In this document: positions 1-7,721 of the stretch, one piece after another
Numbering within the stretch: position 1 is the first letter of the stretch
Layout of the letters: every line of letters begins with the position of its first letter
DNA from: an uncultured Nioella sp.
GTDB taxonomy: Bacteria > Pseudomonadota > Alphaproteobacteria > Rhodobacterales > Rhodobacteraceae
Direction of reading: 5' to 3'
NCBI GenBank assembly: GCA_947498125.1
Contig: CANMJH010000004.1
Span: 124,001-188,000 of the forward strand
Length of the DNA stretch: 64,000 nt
Translations under genes and position numbers: made by a program
The notes under the pieces: generated by a model
The model's input: only the letters and a program-made list of their open reading frames with translations
Told to the model about the DNA's origin: nothing
Databases searched by the model: none

Positions 1-182
1 ATCTTCGTCGCGAGATGTATTTCGAAATGCAGCAAATCGTTTCTGACGAAGGCTCGACCATTATCCCAATGTTCGCAGCTTACGTTGGCGCGCATAACGA
101 TACCCTGATGCATGGCGATGAGATCGCCACGAACTGGGCGAATGACGGCCACCGGATGACCGAACGCTGGTGGTTCGGATAA
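1..182 (+). CDS. Peptide-type ABC transporter substrate-binding protein, C-terminal end (partial)
   Basis: Only the last 59 or so codons lie in the window; the reading frame enters at base 3 and stops at TAA 180-182. The tail contains a segment with IIPMFAAYV and ends in ERWWFG, which matches the end of family 5 (DppA/OppA/NikA-type) periplasmic solute-binding proteins, where the C-terminus typically closes on a tryptophan-rich strand. The gene is followed at 285 by the two permeases and the double ATPase of the same transporter, so the full operon order is binding protein, permease, permease, ATPase. A GC-rich hairpin at 196-220 separates it from the permeases. The substrate cannot be judged from this fragment. 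Confidence 0.85.
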   Translation, partial: LRREMYFEMQQIVSDEGSTIIPMFAAYVGAHNDTLMHGDEIATNWANDGHRMTERWWFG

Positions 183-195
183 TAAAACTCTTGCG

Positions 196-223
196 CCCCC
201 GGTCCGAAATGGACCGGGGGTTT
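196..223 (+). terminator. GC-rich hairpin with short T run after the binding-protein gene
   Basis: CCCCCGGTCC (196-205) pairs perfectly with GGACCGGGGG (211-220) around a 5-nt loop and is followed by TTT. A second small hairpin, CGCCCC (249-254) with GGGGCG (258-263), lies just downstream. In ABC operons such a structure commonly acts as a partial terminator or an mRNA 3'-end protector, keeping the binding protein more abundant than the membrane subunits. That role here is inference. Confidence 0.7.
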
Positions 224-284
224 GCATTTGCAACGACAAGAATGATGACGCCCCATCGGGGCGCGGCACGTTCGAGGGGAAAAA

Positions 285-1241
285 ATGTCACATATCTGGA
301 GCATGATAGGTAAGCGTCTCGCGCTTGGCCTGCTCACACTATTTATCGTTTCGGTCCTGATCTTTCTGGCAACTGAATTGTTGCCGGGCGATTTCGCCGA
401 AGAATTCCTAGGGCAATCTGCAACCGAAGAAACGGTTGCTGCACTTCGGCGCGAGCTGGGCTTGGACCAGCCAATGCATATTCGCTATATCGATTGGCTG
501 ACTGGCGCCCTTCAGGGTGATTTCGGCAACTCGCTGTCGAACCGGCGTCCTGTATCCGAGCTGATTGGCGGGCGCTTTGGCAATACGCTGTTCTTGGCGG
601 CCTATGCTGCGGCTATTGCTGTGCCGCTCTCGCTTGCCCTTGGAATTCTCGCGGCTCTTTACCGTAACTCATTCTTTGATCGCTTCGCCAACGCAGCTGC
701 GCTGACAGCGATTTCCTTTCCCGAGTTCTTTCTGGCCTACATCTTGATCGTGTGGCTTGCAGGCGCTGGCGGTCTTTTCCCTTCGATGGCAAACCTGCGC
801 GGGGACCCAAGCTTCGGTGATATGCTGTACCGGACCTTCCTGCCAGCATTGACCATGACCTTGGTTGTGACCGCCCATATGATGCGGATGACGCGGGCGG
901 CGATTATCAACTTGCTAGCCTCGCCTTATATCGAAATGGCCCGCCTGAAAGGCATGAGCCCGATGCGGGTCGTTGTAAAACACGCGCTGCCAAATGCACT
1001 GGCCCCGATCATCAACGTGATCGCGTTGAACCTTGCCTACCTGATTACCGGTGTCGTGCTGGTTGAGGTGGTCTTTGTCTATCCGGGTCTGGGTCAGTTG
1101 ATGGTTGATAGCGTGGCCTCAAGGGATATGCCGGTTGTGCAGGGCGTGGCCCTGATCTTTGCCGCAGCTTACGTGCTGCTAAACCTCACGGCGGATGTGT
1201 TGGCGACCTTGTCCAACCCACGCCTTGTGCATCGCCGCTGA
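285..1241 (+). CDS. Peptide/nickel-type ABC transporter permease (DppB-like)
   Basis: A 318-residue inner-membrane protein of the DppB/OppB family. It starts with a membrane segment (about residues 11-30), has the long periplasmic loop after it that is typical of the B subunit, then five more hydrophobic segments. The coupling motif with EMARLKGMSP lies near residues 223-232, where it would contact the ATPase. The length is normal for the family. The start ATG at 285 has a GAGGGG ribosome site at 274-279. It is 13 bases upstream of the second permease and belongs to the same operon. Family assignment is firm; whether the substrate is a peptide, an opine or another compound is not visible. Confidence 0.93.
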   Translation: MSHIWSMIGKRLALGLLTLFIVSVLIFLATELLPGDFAEEFLGQSATEETVAALRRELGLDQPMHIRYIDWLTGALQGDFGNSLSNRRPVSELIGGRFGNTLFLAAYAAAIAVPLSLALGILAALYRNSFFDRFANAAALTAISFPEFFLAYILIVWLAGAGGLFPSMANLRGDPSFGDMLYRTFLPALTMTLVVTAHMMRMTRAAIINLLASPYIEMARLKGMSPMRVVVKHALPNALAPIINVIALNLAYLITGVVLVEVVFVYPGLGQLMVDSVASRDMPVVQGVALIFAAAYVLLNLTADVLATLSNPRLVHRR

Positions 1242-1254
1242 AGGGGTCTGAGCT

Positions 1255-2178
1255 ATGAATATTATTATGCCCCTTGTGTGGATCGCAGCAGTTTGCGCAG
1301 CTGCTATGGCCGCAGGCTGGATCTTTCGCACCGTCGCCGTTGCGGTTTCGCCGCGCGCGATTGCAAAAGCGTTGAAATCTGCGCCTTTGACCGCGTCTTT
1401 CGGGATGTTGATGATCCTGATCTACATCGTCGGCGCTTTTTTGGCCCCGGCCATCGCACCGTTTTCCGAGACCGAAATTGTTGGCCGGGAATTTCAACCA
1501 TGGGATGACGTTCACCTGCTCGGCACAGATAGCCTTGGGCGCGATATGCTATCGCGTCTTATCTATGGCGCGCGGAACACGGTCGGCATCGCCTTTGCCA
1601 CCACCATCATTGCCTTTGCCATTGGCTCGATCACCGGCCTTTTGGCGGCGACTGTTGGTGGATGGATGGATCAGACCCTCAGCCGTGCGGTTGACGTTCT
1701 GATGGCCATTCCGGCGTTGATCTTCTCGCTATTGTTGTTGTCGATCTTCGGCACGTCTGTTGTGACGCTGATCTTGGTCATCGCGATTATCGACAGCACG
1801 CGGGTCTTCCGGCTTGCCCGTTCGGTCGCCCTGAACATCGTGGTCATGGATTATATTGAAGCGGCGAAATTGCGGGGGGAGGGGCTATGGCGCCTTATCA
1901 CTCGTGAGATCTTGCCAAACGCCACGGCGCCCCTCGTCGCGGAATTTGGCCTGCGCTTCTGCTTTGTATTCCTGACCATCTCGGCGCTTAGCTTCCTTGG
2001 GCTTGGCATCCAGCCACCGACCGCAGACTGGGGATCGATGGTGAAAGAAAACGCCACGCTGATCACCTTTGGCGATATCACTCCGCTTCTTCCGGCGGGC
2101 GCGATTGCGCTTTTGACGGTGAGCGTGAACTTTGTTGTAGACTGGCAGCTGCACCGTGCCAGCGGTTTGAAGGATTGA
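1255..2178 (+). CDS. Peptide/nickel-type ABC transporter permease (DppC-like)
   Basis: A 307-residue inner-membrane permease, partner of the preceding DppB-like protein. It has the extra N-terminal hydrophobic segment of the C subunit, the LLGTDSLGRDMLSRLIYGAR signature around residues 89-108 that marks DppC/OppC proteins, and the ATPase-coupling motif with EAAKLRGEGLWR near 203-214. The C-terminus contains GLGIQPP, also characteristic of this subunit. The gene follows the first permease by 13 bases and precedes the ATPase by 4, so all three are almost certainly one transcript. Confidence 0.93.
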   Translation: MNIIMPLVWIAAVCAAAMAAGWIFRTVAVAVSPRAIAKALKSAPLTASFGMLMILIYIVGAFLAPAIAPFSETEIVGREFQPWDDVHLLGTDSLGRDMLSRLIYGARNTVGIAFATTIIAFAIGSITGLLAATVGGWMDQTLSRAVDVLMAIPALIFSLLLLSIFGTSVVTLILVIAIIDSTRVFRLARSVALNIVVMDYIEAAKLRGEGLWRLITREILPNATAPLVAEFGLRFCFVFLTISALSFLGLGIQPPTADWGSMVKENATLITFGDITPLLPAGAIALLTVSVNFVVDWQLHRASGLKD

Positions 2179-2182
2179 TCAG

Positions 2183-3817
2183 ATGACAGATGAATTTGCT
2201 GATAAAGACGTTCTTCTGACCATCAAAGACCTTCGAATTGAAGGTCGGTCAGATGAGACGTGGAACGAGATTGTGCATGGGGTGGATATCACCTTGCGCA
2301 AAGGCGAAGTGCTGGGCCTTATTGGCGAATCCGGCGCGGGCAAATCCACCGTTGGCCTTGCCGCGATGGGGTTCACCCGTGATGGGTGCCGTATCTCTGA
2401 TGGTACGATTGACTTTGATGGGATTGATCTGCGTGCTGCAAGTGCCGGCGATCGGCGGGCGCTCATGGGCAAACGCATTGCCTATGTGGCGCAATCCGCT
2501 GCGGCCAGTTTTAACCCGTCGCATAAGTTGATTGACCAATATTCCGAAGCGCCTGTGCAGCATGGGGTGATGGGCAAATCCGAGGCGGAAAGTGACGCCA
2601 CGGATCTCTATCGCCGAATGCAATTGCCGGATCCCGACAATATCGGGTTCCGCTATCCCCATCAGGTTTCGGGCGGGCAATTGCAGCGTGCGATGACGGC
2701 GATGGCGATGGCGTGCCGTCCTGATCTGATCATCTTCGATGAGCCAACAACAGCGCTGGATGTGACGACGCAGATCGAGGTTCTGGCCGCGATCCGCAAT
2801 ATCGTCGAGGAGTTTGATACCGCAGCGATCTACATCACCCATGACTTGGCGGTTGTTGCTCAAATGGCGGACCGGATCAAAGTCTTGCTGAAAGGTGACG
2901 AGGTCGAGGAAAGCGATACGGCGTCGATGTTGTCCGACCCTCAAGAGGATTACACCAAATCCCTTTGGGCAGTCCGCAGCTATGCCCGGCCTGAACAGCC
3001 GCCCGTGGCGGCCGGGGAAACCCCGGTTGTCTCGGTCCGCAATGTAACGGCGGGCTATGGGTCAATTGATGTCCTCAAGGACGTCAATTTTGACATCTAT
3101 GCCAAACGAACAGTTGCCGTTGTGGGCGAATCCGGGTCAGGGAAATCAACTACGGCGCGGGTGATTACCGGGCTTTTGCCGCCGCGCAAAGGCGAGATTC
3201 TGTTCGACGGTCAAACACTGCCTTCGGATTATCGCAAGCGCAGCCGTGATCAATTGCGCCAAGCGCAGATGATCTACCAGATGGCTGATACCGCGCTGAA
3301 TCCCAAGCTTCGCCTGCGCGAGCTGATTGGGCGCCCGGCACAGATGTATCTGGGTCTTCAAGGTAAAGCGTTGACCGAGCGCATTCGCCAATTGTTGGAC
3401 TTGATCGAGCTGGAACCGGATGAGTATATCGACCGGCTTCCATCCGAATTGTCCGGTGGCCAGAAACAGCGGATTGGTATTGCGCGCGCCCTTGCGGCCG
3501 AACCGAAATTCATCATCTGTGATGAGGTGACCTCGGCGCTTGACCAATTGGTCGCCGAAGGCATCCTGAGGCTGCTCGACAAGCTTCAGAATGAGTTTGA
3601 TCTGGCCTATATGTTCATCACACATGACCTTGCGACGGTCCGGTCCATTGCCGATGAGGTGGTGGTGATGAAAGAGGGCAAGGTGGTTGCACAAGGGCCG
3701 AAGCTGGAAATGTTCCAGCCTCCACATGACCCCTATACCGAGCTGCTTTTGTCCTCGGTTCCAGAGATGGACCCAAATTGGCTGTCTGATTTGCTGAAAG
3801 CACGCGGCGAAGCTTAA
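2183..3817 (+). CDS. Peptide-type ABC transporter ATPase with two nucleotide-binding domains (DppD-DppF fusion)
   Basis: A 544-residue cytoplasmic ATPase carrying two complete ABC cassettes in tandem. Walker A motifs are GESGAGKST (residues 48-56) and GESGSGKST (315-323). Signature motifs are VSGGQLQRA in the first half and LSGGQKQRI in the second, and each half also has a Walker B and the switch histidine (YITHDLA, FITHDLA). In most dipeptide transporters these are two separate proteins; the fused form is common in alphaproteobacteria. It starts 4 bases after the permease. A strong hairpin follows the stop, so this is probably the last gene of the operon. Confidence 0.93.
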   Translation: MTDEFADKDVLLTIKDLRIEGRSDETWNEIVHGVDITLRKGEVLGLIGESGAGKSTVGLAAMGFTRDGCRISDGTIDFDGIDLRAASAGDRRALMGKRIAYVAQSAAASFNPSHKLIDQYSEAPVQHGVMGKSEAESDATDLYRRMQLPDPDNIGFRYPHQVSGGQLQRAMTAMAMACRPDLIIFDEPTTALDVTTQIEVLAAIRNIVEEFDTAAIYITHDLAVVAQMADRIKVLLKGDEVEESDTASMLSDPQEDYTKSLWAVRSYARPEQPPVAAGETPVVSVRNVTAGYGSIDVLKDVNFDIYAKRTVAVVGESGSGKSTTARVITGLLPPRKGEILFDGQTLPSDYRKRSRDQLRQAQMIYQMADTALNPKLRLRELIGRPAQMYLGLQGKALTERIRQLLDLIELEPDEYIDRLPSELSGGQKQRIGIARALAAEPKFIICDEVTSALDQLVAEGILRLLDKLQNEFDLAYMFITHDLATVRSIADEVVVMKEGKVVAQGPKLEMFQPPHDPYTELLLSSVPEMDPNWLSDLLKARGEA

Positions 3818-3835
3818 AATTTTCGGAAACTAATT

Positions 3836-3879
3836 GGCCCGGCGTCCTCAAAATTAATGAAGGCGCCGGGTCGTCTTTT
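3836..3879 (+). terminator. Rho-independent terminator-like hairpin after the peptide-type ABC operon
   Basis: The core CCCGGCG (3838-3844) pairs with CGCCGGG (3864-3870), and two outer pairs extend the stem to 3836/3872. The 19-nt loop is longer than usual and the T stretch (TCGTCTTTT, 3871-3879) is imperfect, so efficiency is uncertain. Position right after the last ABC gene supports the call. Confidence 0.6.
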
Positions 3880-3988
3880 GAAGAATTCCCGACGCTATTT
3901 GAATATGCTATAGCTGAAGCCAGAGCTAAGAGGGCTCTTGAGTGCATCATATTGCGCAGTGCGCAGCAGGGCGAATGGAGGGAATGAC

Positions 3989-4993
3989 ATGGCCGAAAAT
4001 TTTGTCCCTCACGGCGTGGCGCATGTGGAACTTCCCCCTGACCAAAAAACTGAGCTGATTAGCTTTCTGCTTTTGCCAAAGCTTTCAATGCTGGCTTTCA
4101 CGTCCGCAATCGAGCCTTTGCGGATCGCCAACCAACTTACTGGGCAAGAGCTGTATCGTTGGCAAGTCATCACCGAAGATGGCGAGGCGGTCGCCTGCTC
4201 CAACAAAGTGATGATCGGCGCCGATACCAGCCTTGCCGATGCCGATTTGAGTGGCAGCGTTATGGTTTGTGCGGGCATTCAGCCGGAAACCGTGGTGTCG
4301 GACCGCGTTGCAGGCCAATTGCGCAAGCTATGGCGCATGGGCCACCGCGTGGGCGGCCTTTGCACCGGGACATATGCCCTGGCGAAAGCCGGGATTCTCA
4401 AGGGCCATGACTTTACGCTTCATTGGGAAAACATTCCGCCATTTCGGCAAACATTTCCAGATCTTGAGCCGCTTGATCAGCTCTATGTCATCGATGAACG
4501 CATTCTGACGTGCGGCGGTGGATCTTCTGCGACCGATCTCTTTTTACGAATTATTTCGGATCGTTTTGGTTCGGTTTTGGCCCATGCAGTGTTGAACATG
4601 TGCCTTCATTCGGTTCACCGCTCGGAAGAAGAGGCGCAAACCTCGTCTCGAGCGGCTCTTCTGGGAACACGCAATCGCAAATTGTTGCAAATCCTTCGCT
4701 TTATGGAAGAGAACATGGAAGAGCTGTTCTCGCTCGATGATCTCGCGCGGAAGTTCCAAATCTCACGGCGTCAGATTGAACGTCTTTTCCTGACCCATGT
4801 CGGCACCACGCCAAAACAATACCTTACCGATTTGCGGTTGCGCCGCGGACGGATGCTATTGGCCGAGACTGATCTACGGGTGTCGGACGTCGCGACATCT
4901 TGCGGCTTTGAAAGCGCCAATCATTTCTCACGCCGGTTCCGTGATAAATATGGCGTTTCTCCGCACAGGTTCCAGACCACGCGAACCGGCTAA
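3989..4993 (+). CDS. GlxA-type transcriptional regulator (DJ-1/PfpI-like domain plus AraC DNA-binding domain)
   Basis: A 334-residue cytoplasmic regulator. Residues about 20-190 form a class I glutamine-amidotransferase-like (DJ-1/PfpI) sensor domain with the nucleophile-elbow segment GGLCTGTYALAKAG. Residues about 225-325 are a two-helix-turn-helix AraC domain ending in FESANHFSRRFRDKYGVSPHRF. The start ATG at 3989 is preferred over an in-frame TTG at 3938 because GGAGGG at 3977-3982 sits 6 bases upstream. GlxA-type regulators such as GbdR and CdhR control quaternary-amine and amino-acid catabolism in other proteobacteria; here the nearest candidate target is the upstream peptide-type ABC operon, which is inference from position only. 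Confidence 0.9.
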   Translation: MAENFVPHGVAHVELPPDQKTELISFLLLPKLSMLAFTSAIEPLRIANQLTGQELYRWQVITEDGEAVACSNKVMIGADTSLADADLSGSVMVCAGIQPETVVSDRVAGQLRKLWRMGHRVGGLCTGTYALAKAGILKGHDFTLHWENIPPFRQTFPDLEPLDQLYVIDERILTCGGGSSATDLFLRIISDRFGSVLAHAVLNMCLHSVHRSEEEAQTSSRAALLGTRNRKLLQILRFMEENMEELFSLDDLARKFQISRRQIERLFLTHVGTTPKQYLTDLRLRRGRMLLAETDLRVSDVATSCGFESANHFSRRFRDKYGVSPHRFQTTRTG

Positions 4994-5099
4994 GGCGGGC
5001 CTATGCAGACTGGTTGGAATTGGCTACGCTTCTGGGATTAATCCCGGCAGGGCGGGAGCCCGGCCTATTCTTATAGATGAATTTGGAGGTCCCTTTGTC

Positions 5100-6176
5100 A
5101 TGACCCGTTCGCTGTTGAATTTGTCAATCGCTGTTTGCCTAACCGGTCTTCCCGCCCTTGCTGGACCAGCGCCCACCCCTGATGGTGCCGGGGCTGCGTC
5201 GCCGGTGATGGCCTATAATTGTGAGATCGGGGGGCAGAGTGAGTTCTTTTCCTTAGATGTCAGCAGCGACGCTGTGTCTATGCTGGCGGAGGGCGTCTAT
5301 TCGATCCAGCAGAACGGGCAGAGCTATTTGATTGATGATACTGGCGTCCAGGTATTGGCGGGCCCCAATGTCGGCAAATGGCCATGTAGCCCCGCCCAAG
5401 CATCTGGACCCACCCCTGACACCAGCGCAGACACAGAAGAGCTTGCCTCGCTTCGGCTTTTGGTGATTGAACTTGAGACAAGGGTTTTTGAGGCTGAACA
5501 AGAAGTTGGTCTTATGCGATCCGAACAGCAATTGTTCCAAGCGGAACGTGATGTCGCGTTAGACAGTTTGGCGGAAATCTCGTCAGCTCGAGACCAAATG
5601 GCAGCGGATCTGAGAGTTGCCACACGGGAACGAAATGCAGTGATGATCGAACGCGATGGCGCAACTGCTGCCCTTACAGAAGCAGAGGCGGCGCTGGCGG
5701 CACTGAACGCCGAGGCAACGGCGAATGAGGCCGCCCTTGTGACGACCCAAGCCGCCCTTACTGCCGCTTTGGCCGCCCAAAACGCGGCAGAAGATTTGGC
5801 ATCGGACTTGCGTCAACAGGTCGAGGATTTGACGGCTCAGCTTGCTATGGCAGATGCGCCGATGGATGACCCGGCGCCGATGGCGGAAGAAGCTCAGCCT
5901 GAGGCAGAAGAAAGCCCGATGCTGATGGAAGAAGCGAGCGAAGAGGTCGTTGAGGAGGAGCCAATGGAAGAGGCGGCACCGGAAGAAGAGCCCATGGCCC
6001 AAGAAGTTCCGATGGCCCCTGAATTTGACGCCGATGCCGCGCGCAGTGCTGTTCAATCTGCTGATCTGAGCGATATCGCAGCGCAAGCGCTTTTGGCCGC
6101 TATCGATCAAGCAGAACTTAATCCAGAGATGGTGCCAGAGGTAATGGCACGTCTGCAGGGGCTGGCTGTGGAGTAA
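5100..6176 (+). CDS. Exported acidic coiled-coil protein of unknown function
   Basis: A 358-residue protein that I cannot assign to a family. A signal peptide is clear (hydrophobic core, ALA site near residue 21). A small globular part with one cysteine pair follows (YNCEIGG to WPCSPA, about residues 38-98). Residues about 110-250 are heptad-like and alanine/glutamate-rich, predicted coiled coil. Residues about 255-310 are extremely acidic with repeated EEPMEE/MAEEA-type blocks. The last 45 residues are a short helical, non-acidic tail. ATG 5100 is chosen because GGAGGT (5085-5090) lies 9 bases upstream and the signal peptide starts there; the frame is open further upstream without a plausible start. 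It precedes the redox/caspase block and is followed by a terminator-like hairpin, so it is probably transcribed alone. Confidence 0.8.
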   Translation: MTRSLLNLSIAVCLTGLPALAGPAPTPDGAGAASPVMAYNCEIGGQSEFFSLDVSSDAVSMLAEGVYSIQQNGQSYLIDDTGVQVLAGPNVGKWPCSPAQASGPTPDTSADTEELASLRLLVIELETRVFEAEQEVGLMRSEQQLFQAERDVALDSLAEISSARDQMAADLRVATRERNAVMIERDGATAALTEAEAALAALNAEATANEAALVTTQAALTAALAAQNAAEDLASDLRQQVEDLTAQLAMADAPMDDPAPMAEEAQPEAEESPMLMEEASEEVVEEEPMEEAAPEEEPMAQEVPMAPEFDADAARSAVQSADLSDIAAQALLAAIDQAELNPEMVPEVMARLQGLAVE

Positions 6177-6198
6177 CCCAAAACCGGTAAGAAAAATG

Positions 6199-6230
6199 AA
6201 TGGCTTCCGCTCTGCGGTGGCCATTTCTTG
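6199..6230 (+). terminator. Terminator-like hairpin
   Basis: AATGGC (6199-6204) pairs with GCCATT (6220-6225) and CCGC (6207-6210) with GCGG (6214-6217), separated by a 2x2 internal loop, followed by TTCTT. It lies 22 bases after the stop of the acidic coiled-coil gene. The remaining gap to 6436 shows no further gene. Confidence 0.55.
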
Positions 6231-6436
6231 TGAGGTATTTCGTCTGGGTGATCCTCGTCGAGCACCGTAATTGCCGATATTCCATCGATTTTTTCTTTGA
6301 TCCGCTCTTGATCGGTTCGCAAAGATGACGCAAGGTGAAGTCATTATAGTGTATTTGTAACACGTGTTCGTTTCAGGCCCCCATTTTCAGGGCCGTCAGC
6401 CATAACAGCCAATTTCGGTGACGTAATATTAGTAGA

Positions 6437-7696
6437 TTGATCTCATATGCCTTTCTGGCGGCTTTTTCACTTGTGCCTGCCAGTTTGACCTTTCTTTCTG
6501 CGGGCCATGAAAGCCCGACGAATGTCTTGTCGTTGATCGCCGGGACGGTCGCGTTTTCTATGATGACGGCCAATATGATCCTCGCCACGCGGCCGCCGCT
6601 GCTTGAACAATGGCTTGGCGGGCTTGACCGCGTTTACGCGCTACATAAAACCCTTGGGATTGGCGTCATTCTGACGGTTCTTTTGCACAGTCAGGTTGAG
6701 GTGGAACAATCCAGTGGGGTTTTGCCGCCCGGATCAATAGGCGAGACTGCGGCAGAAGTGGCCGAATTGGTGCTCTATCCATTTTTAGCGCTTTTGTTGA
6801 TTTCGGGGATTAAACGCCTGCCGAAACTTCCCTTTGAAATCCCTTACGGGCTTTGGCGTTGGTCGCATCGTTTAATGGGCGTCGCGTTTCTTGCTCTGGC
6901 GTTCCATCAGCTTTTCGTCAAAGCGCCGTTTCGCCCGAATGACCTGATCTCGCAATGGTTGATCGCGATGGCGCTCATTGGTGCATTGGCGTTTCTTCTC
7001 AGCCAAGTAGCACCTTTCCTGCGCCGCCGCGCGTATCGGATTTCCGAGGTTGAGGCTCTGCCCGGCGCGACCCGGATTGTCGCCGAGCCCATGCGCCGCA
7101 AAATCCGCGCGCGGGCAGGGCAATTTGCTTTCCTCTCGATCCGTAAATCGGGCCTTCGTGAGCCACATCCCTTTACACTATCCGCAGTCTATCCTGATGG
7201 GCGCATCGAGTTTTCTATCCGCCCTTCGGGCGATTTCACCCGGCGCGTGCAAGCTCGCGCCGCAGTTGGCGACCGGATAAGCGTTGAGGGCGGCTATGGC
7301 CGGTTTACGCCGCAAAAGGGTGGGGCGAACCAGATTTGGATTGCTGGCGGGATCGGGATTACCCCGTTCTTGGCTGCCGCAGATGCATTGGGCGAGGAAA
7401 CCTCAAAAAACATCGTCCTGATCCATTCAGTGCGCGGGCCGAAGGATGCGGTTGGCGCTGAGCGTTTGAAGAGCATTGCAGCCAAACATGAGACTTTCGA
7501 TTACTATCTTCACGACAGCCAAATCCAAGGCCGTCTGACGGGCGATAAGGTTCAAGGCCTTTTGCCATTTGATTTGCGGGATGCCGGGATCTGGTTTTGC
7601 GGCCCGGTTGCCCTGCGAAAAGCCCTGCTGGCGCAATTTCGTTCCAGTGGAAAGAAACCAAACTCAATCCATTTTGAAAAATTTGAATTTAGATAA
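6437..7696 (+). CDS. Membrane flavocytochrome-type reductase (ferric-reductase-like membrane domain plus FAD/NAD(P)H domain)
   Basis: A 419-residue protein. The first about 190 residues hold roughly six membrane segments with paired histidines (LHKTLG, LHSQVEVE, WSHRLMG, AFHQLF), the pattern of the ferric-reductase/NOX heme-b domain. The rest is a ferredoxin-reductase-type module: FAD-binding REPHPFTLS near 232-240, NAD(P)H-binding GGIGITPFL near 303-311, and a terminal segment with FCGP and an aromatic-containing tail. The frame has no ATG near its start: TTG 6437 is used because the first membrane helix begins there and a stop lies at 6419-6421. It likely moves electrons from cytosolic NAD(P)H across the membrane. 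The next gene encodes a periplasmic multiheme cytochrome 26 bases downstream, an obvious candidate partner. Confidence 0.82.
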   Translation: MISYAFLAAFSLVPASLTFLSAGHESPTNVLSLIAGTVAFSMMTANMILATRPPLLEQWLGGLDRVYALHKTLGIGVILTVLLHSQVEVEQSSGVLPPGSIGETAAEVAELVLYPFLALLLISGIKRLPKLPFEIPYGLWRWSHRLMGVAFLALAFHQLFVKAPFRPNDLISQWLIAMALIGALAFLLSQVAPFLRRRAYRISEVEALPGATRIVAEPMRRKIRARAGQFAFLSIRKSGLREPHPFTLSAVYPDGRIEFSIRPSGDFTRRVQARAAVGDRISVEGGYGRFTPQKGGANQIWIAGGIGITPFLAAADALGEETSKNIVLIHSVRGPKDAVGAERLKSIAAKHETFDYYLHDSQIQGRLTGDKVQGLLPFDLRDAGIWFCGPVALRKALLAQFRSSGKKPNSIHFEKFEFR

Positions 7697-7721
7697 TAGC
7701 CTGTTCCGAAAAGGGGGAAAC

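Noticed and set aside
4797-5099. Upstream extension of the acidic coiled-coil gene frame back to 4797
   Set aside because: It would overlap the GlxA-type gene and place about 100 residues before a clear signal peptide; ATG 5100 has a good ribosome site.
7569-7721. Upstream extension of the cytochrome frame into the reductase gene
   Set aside because: The signal peptide and ribosome site fix the start at 7722.
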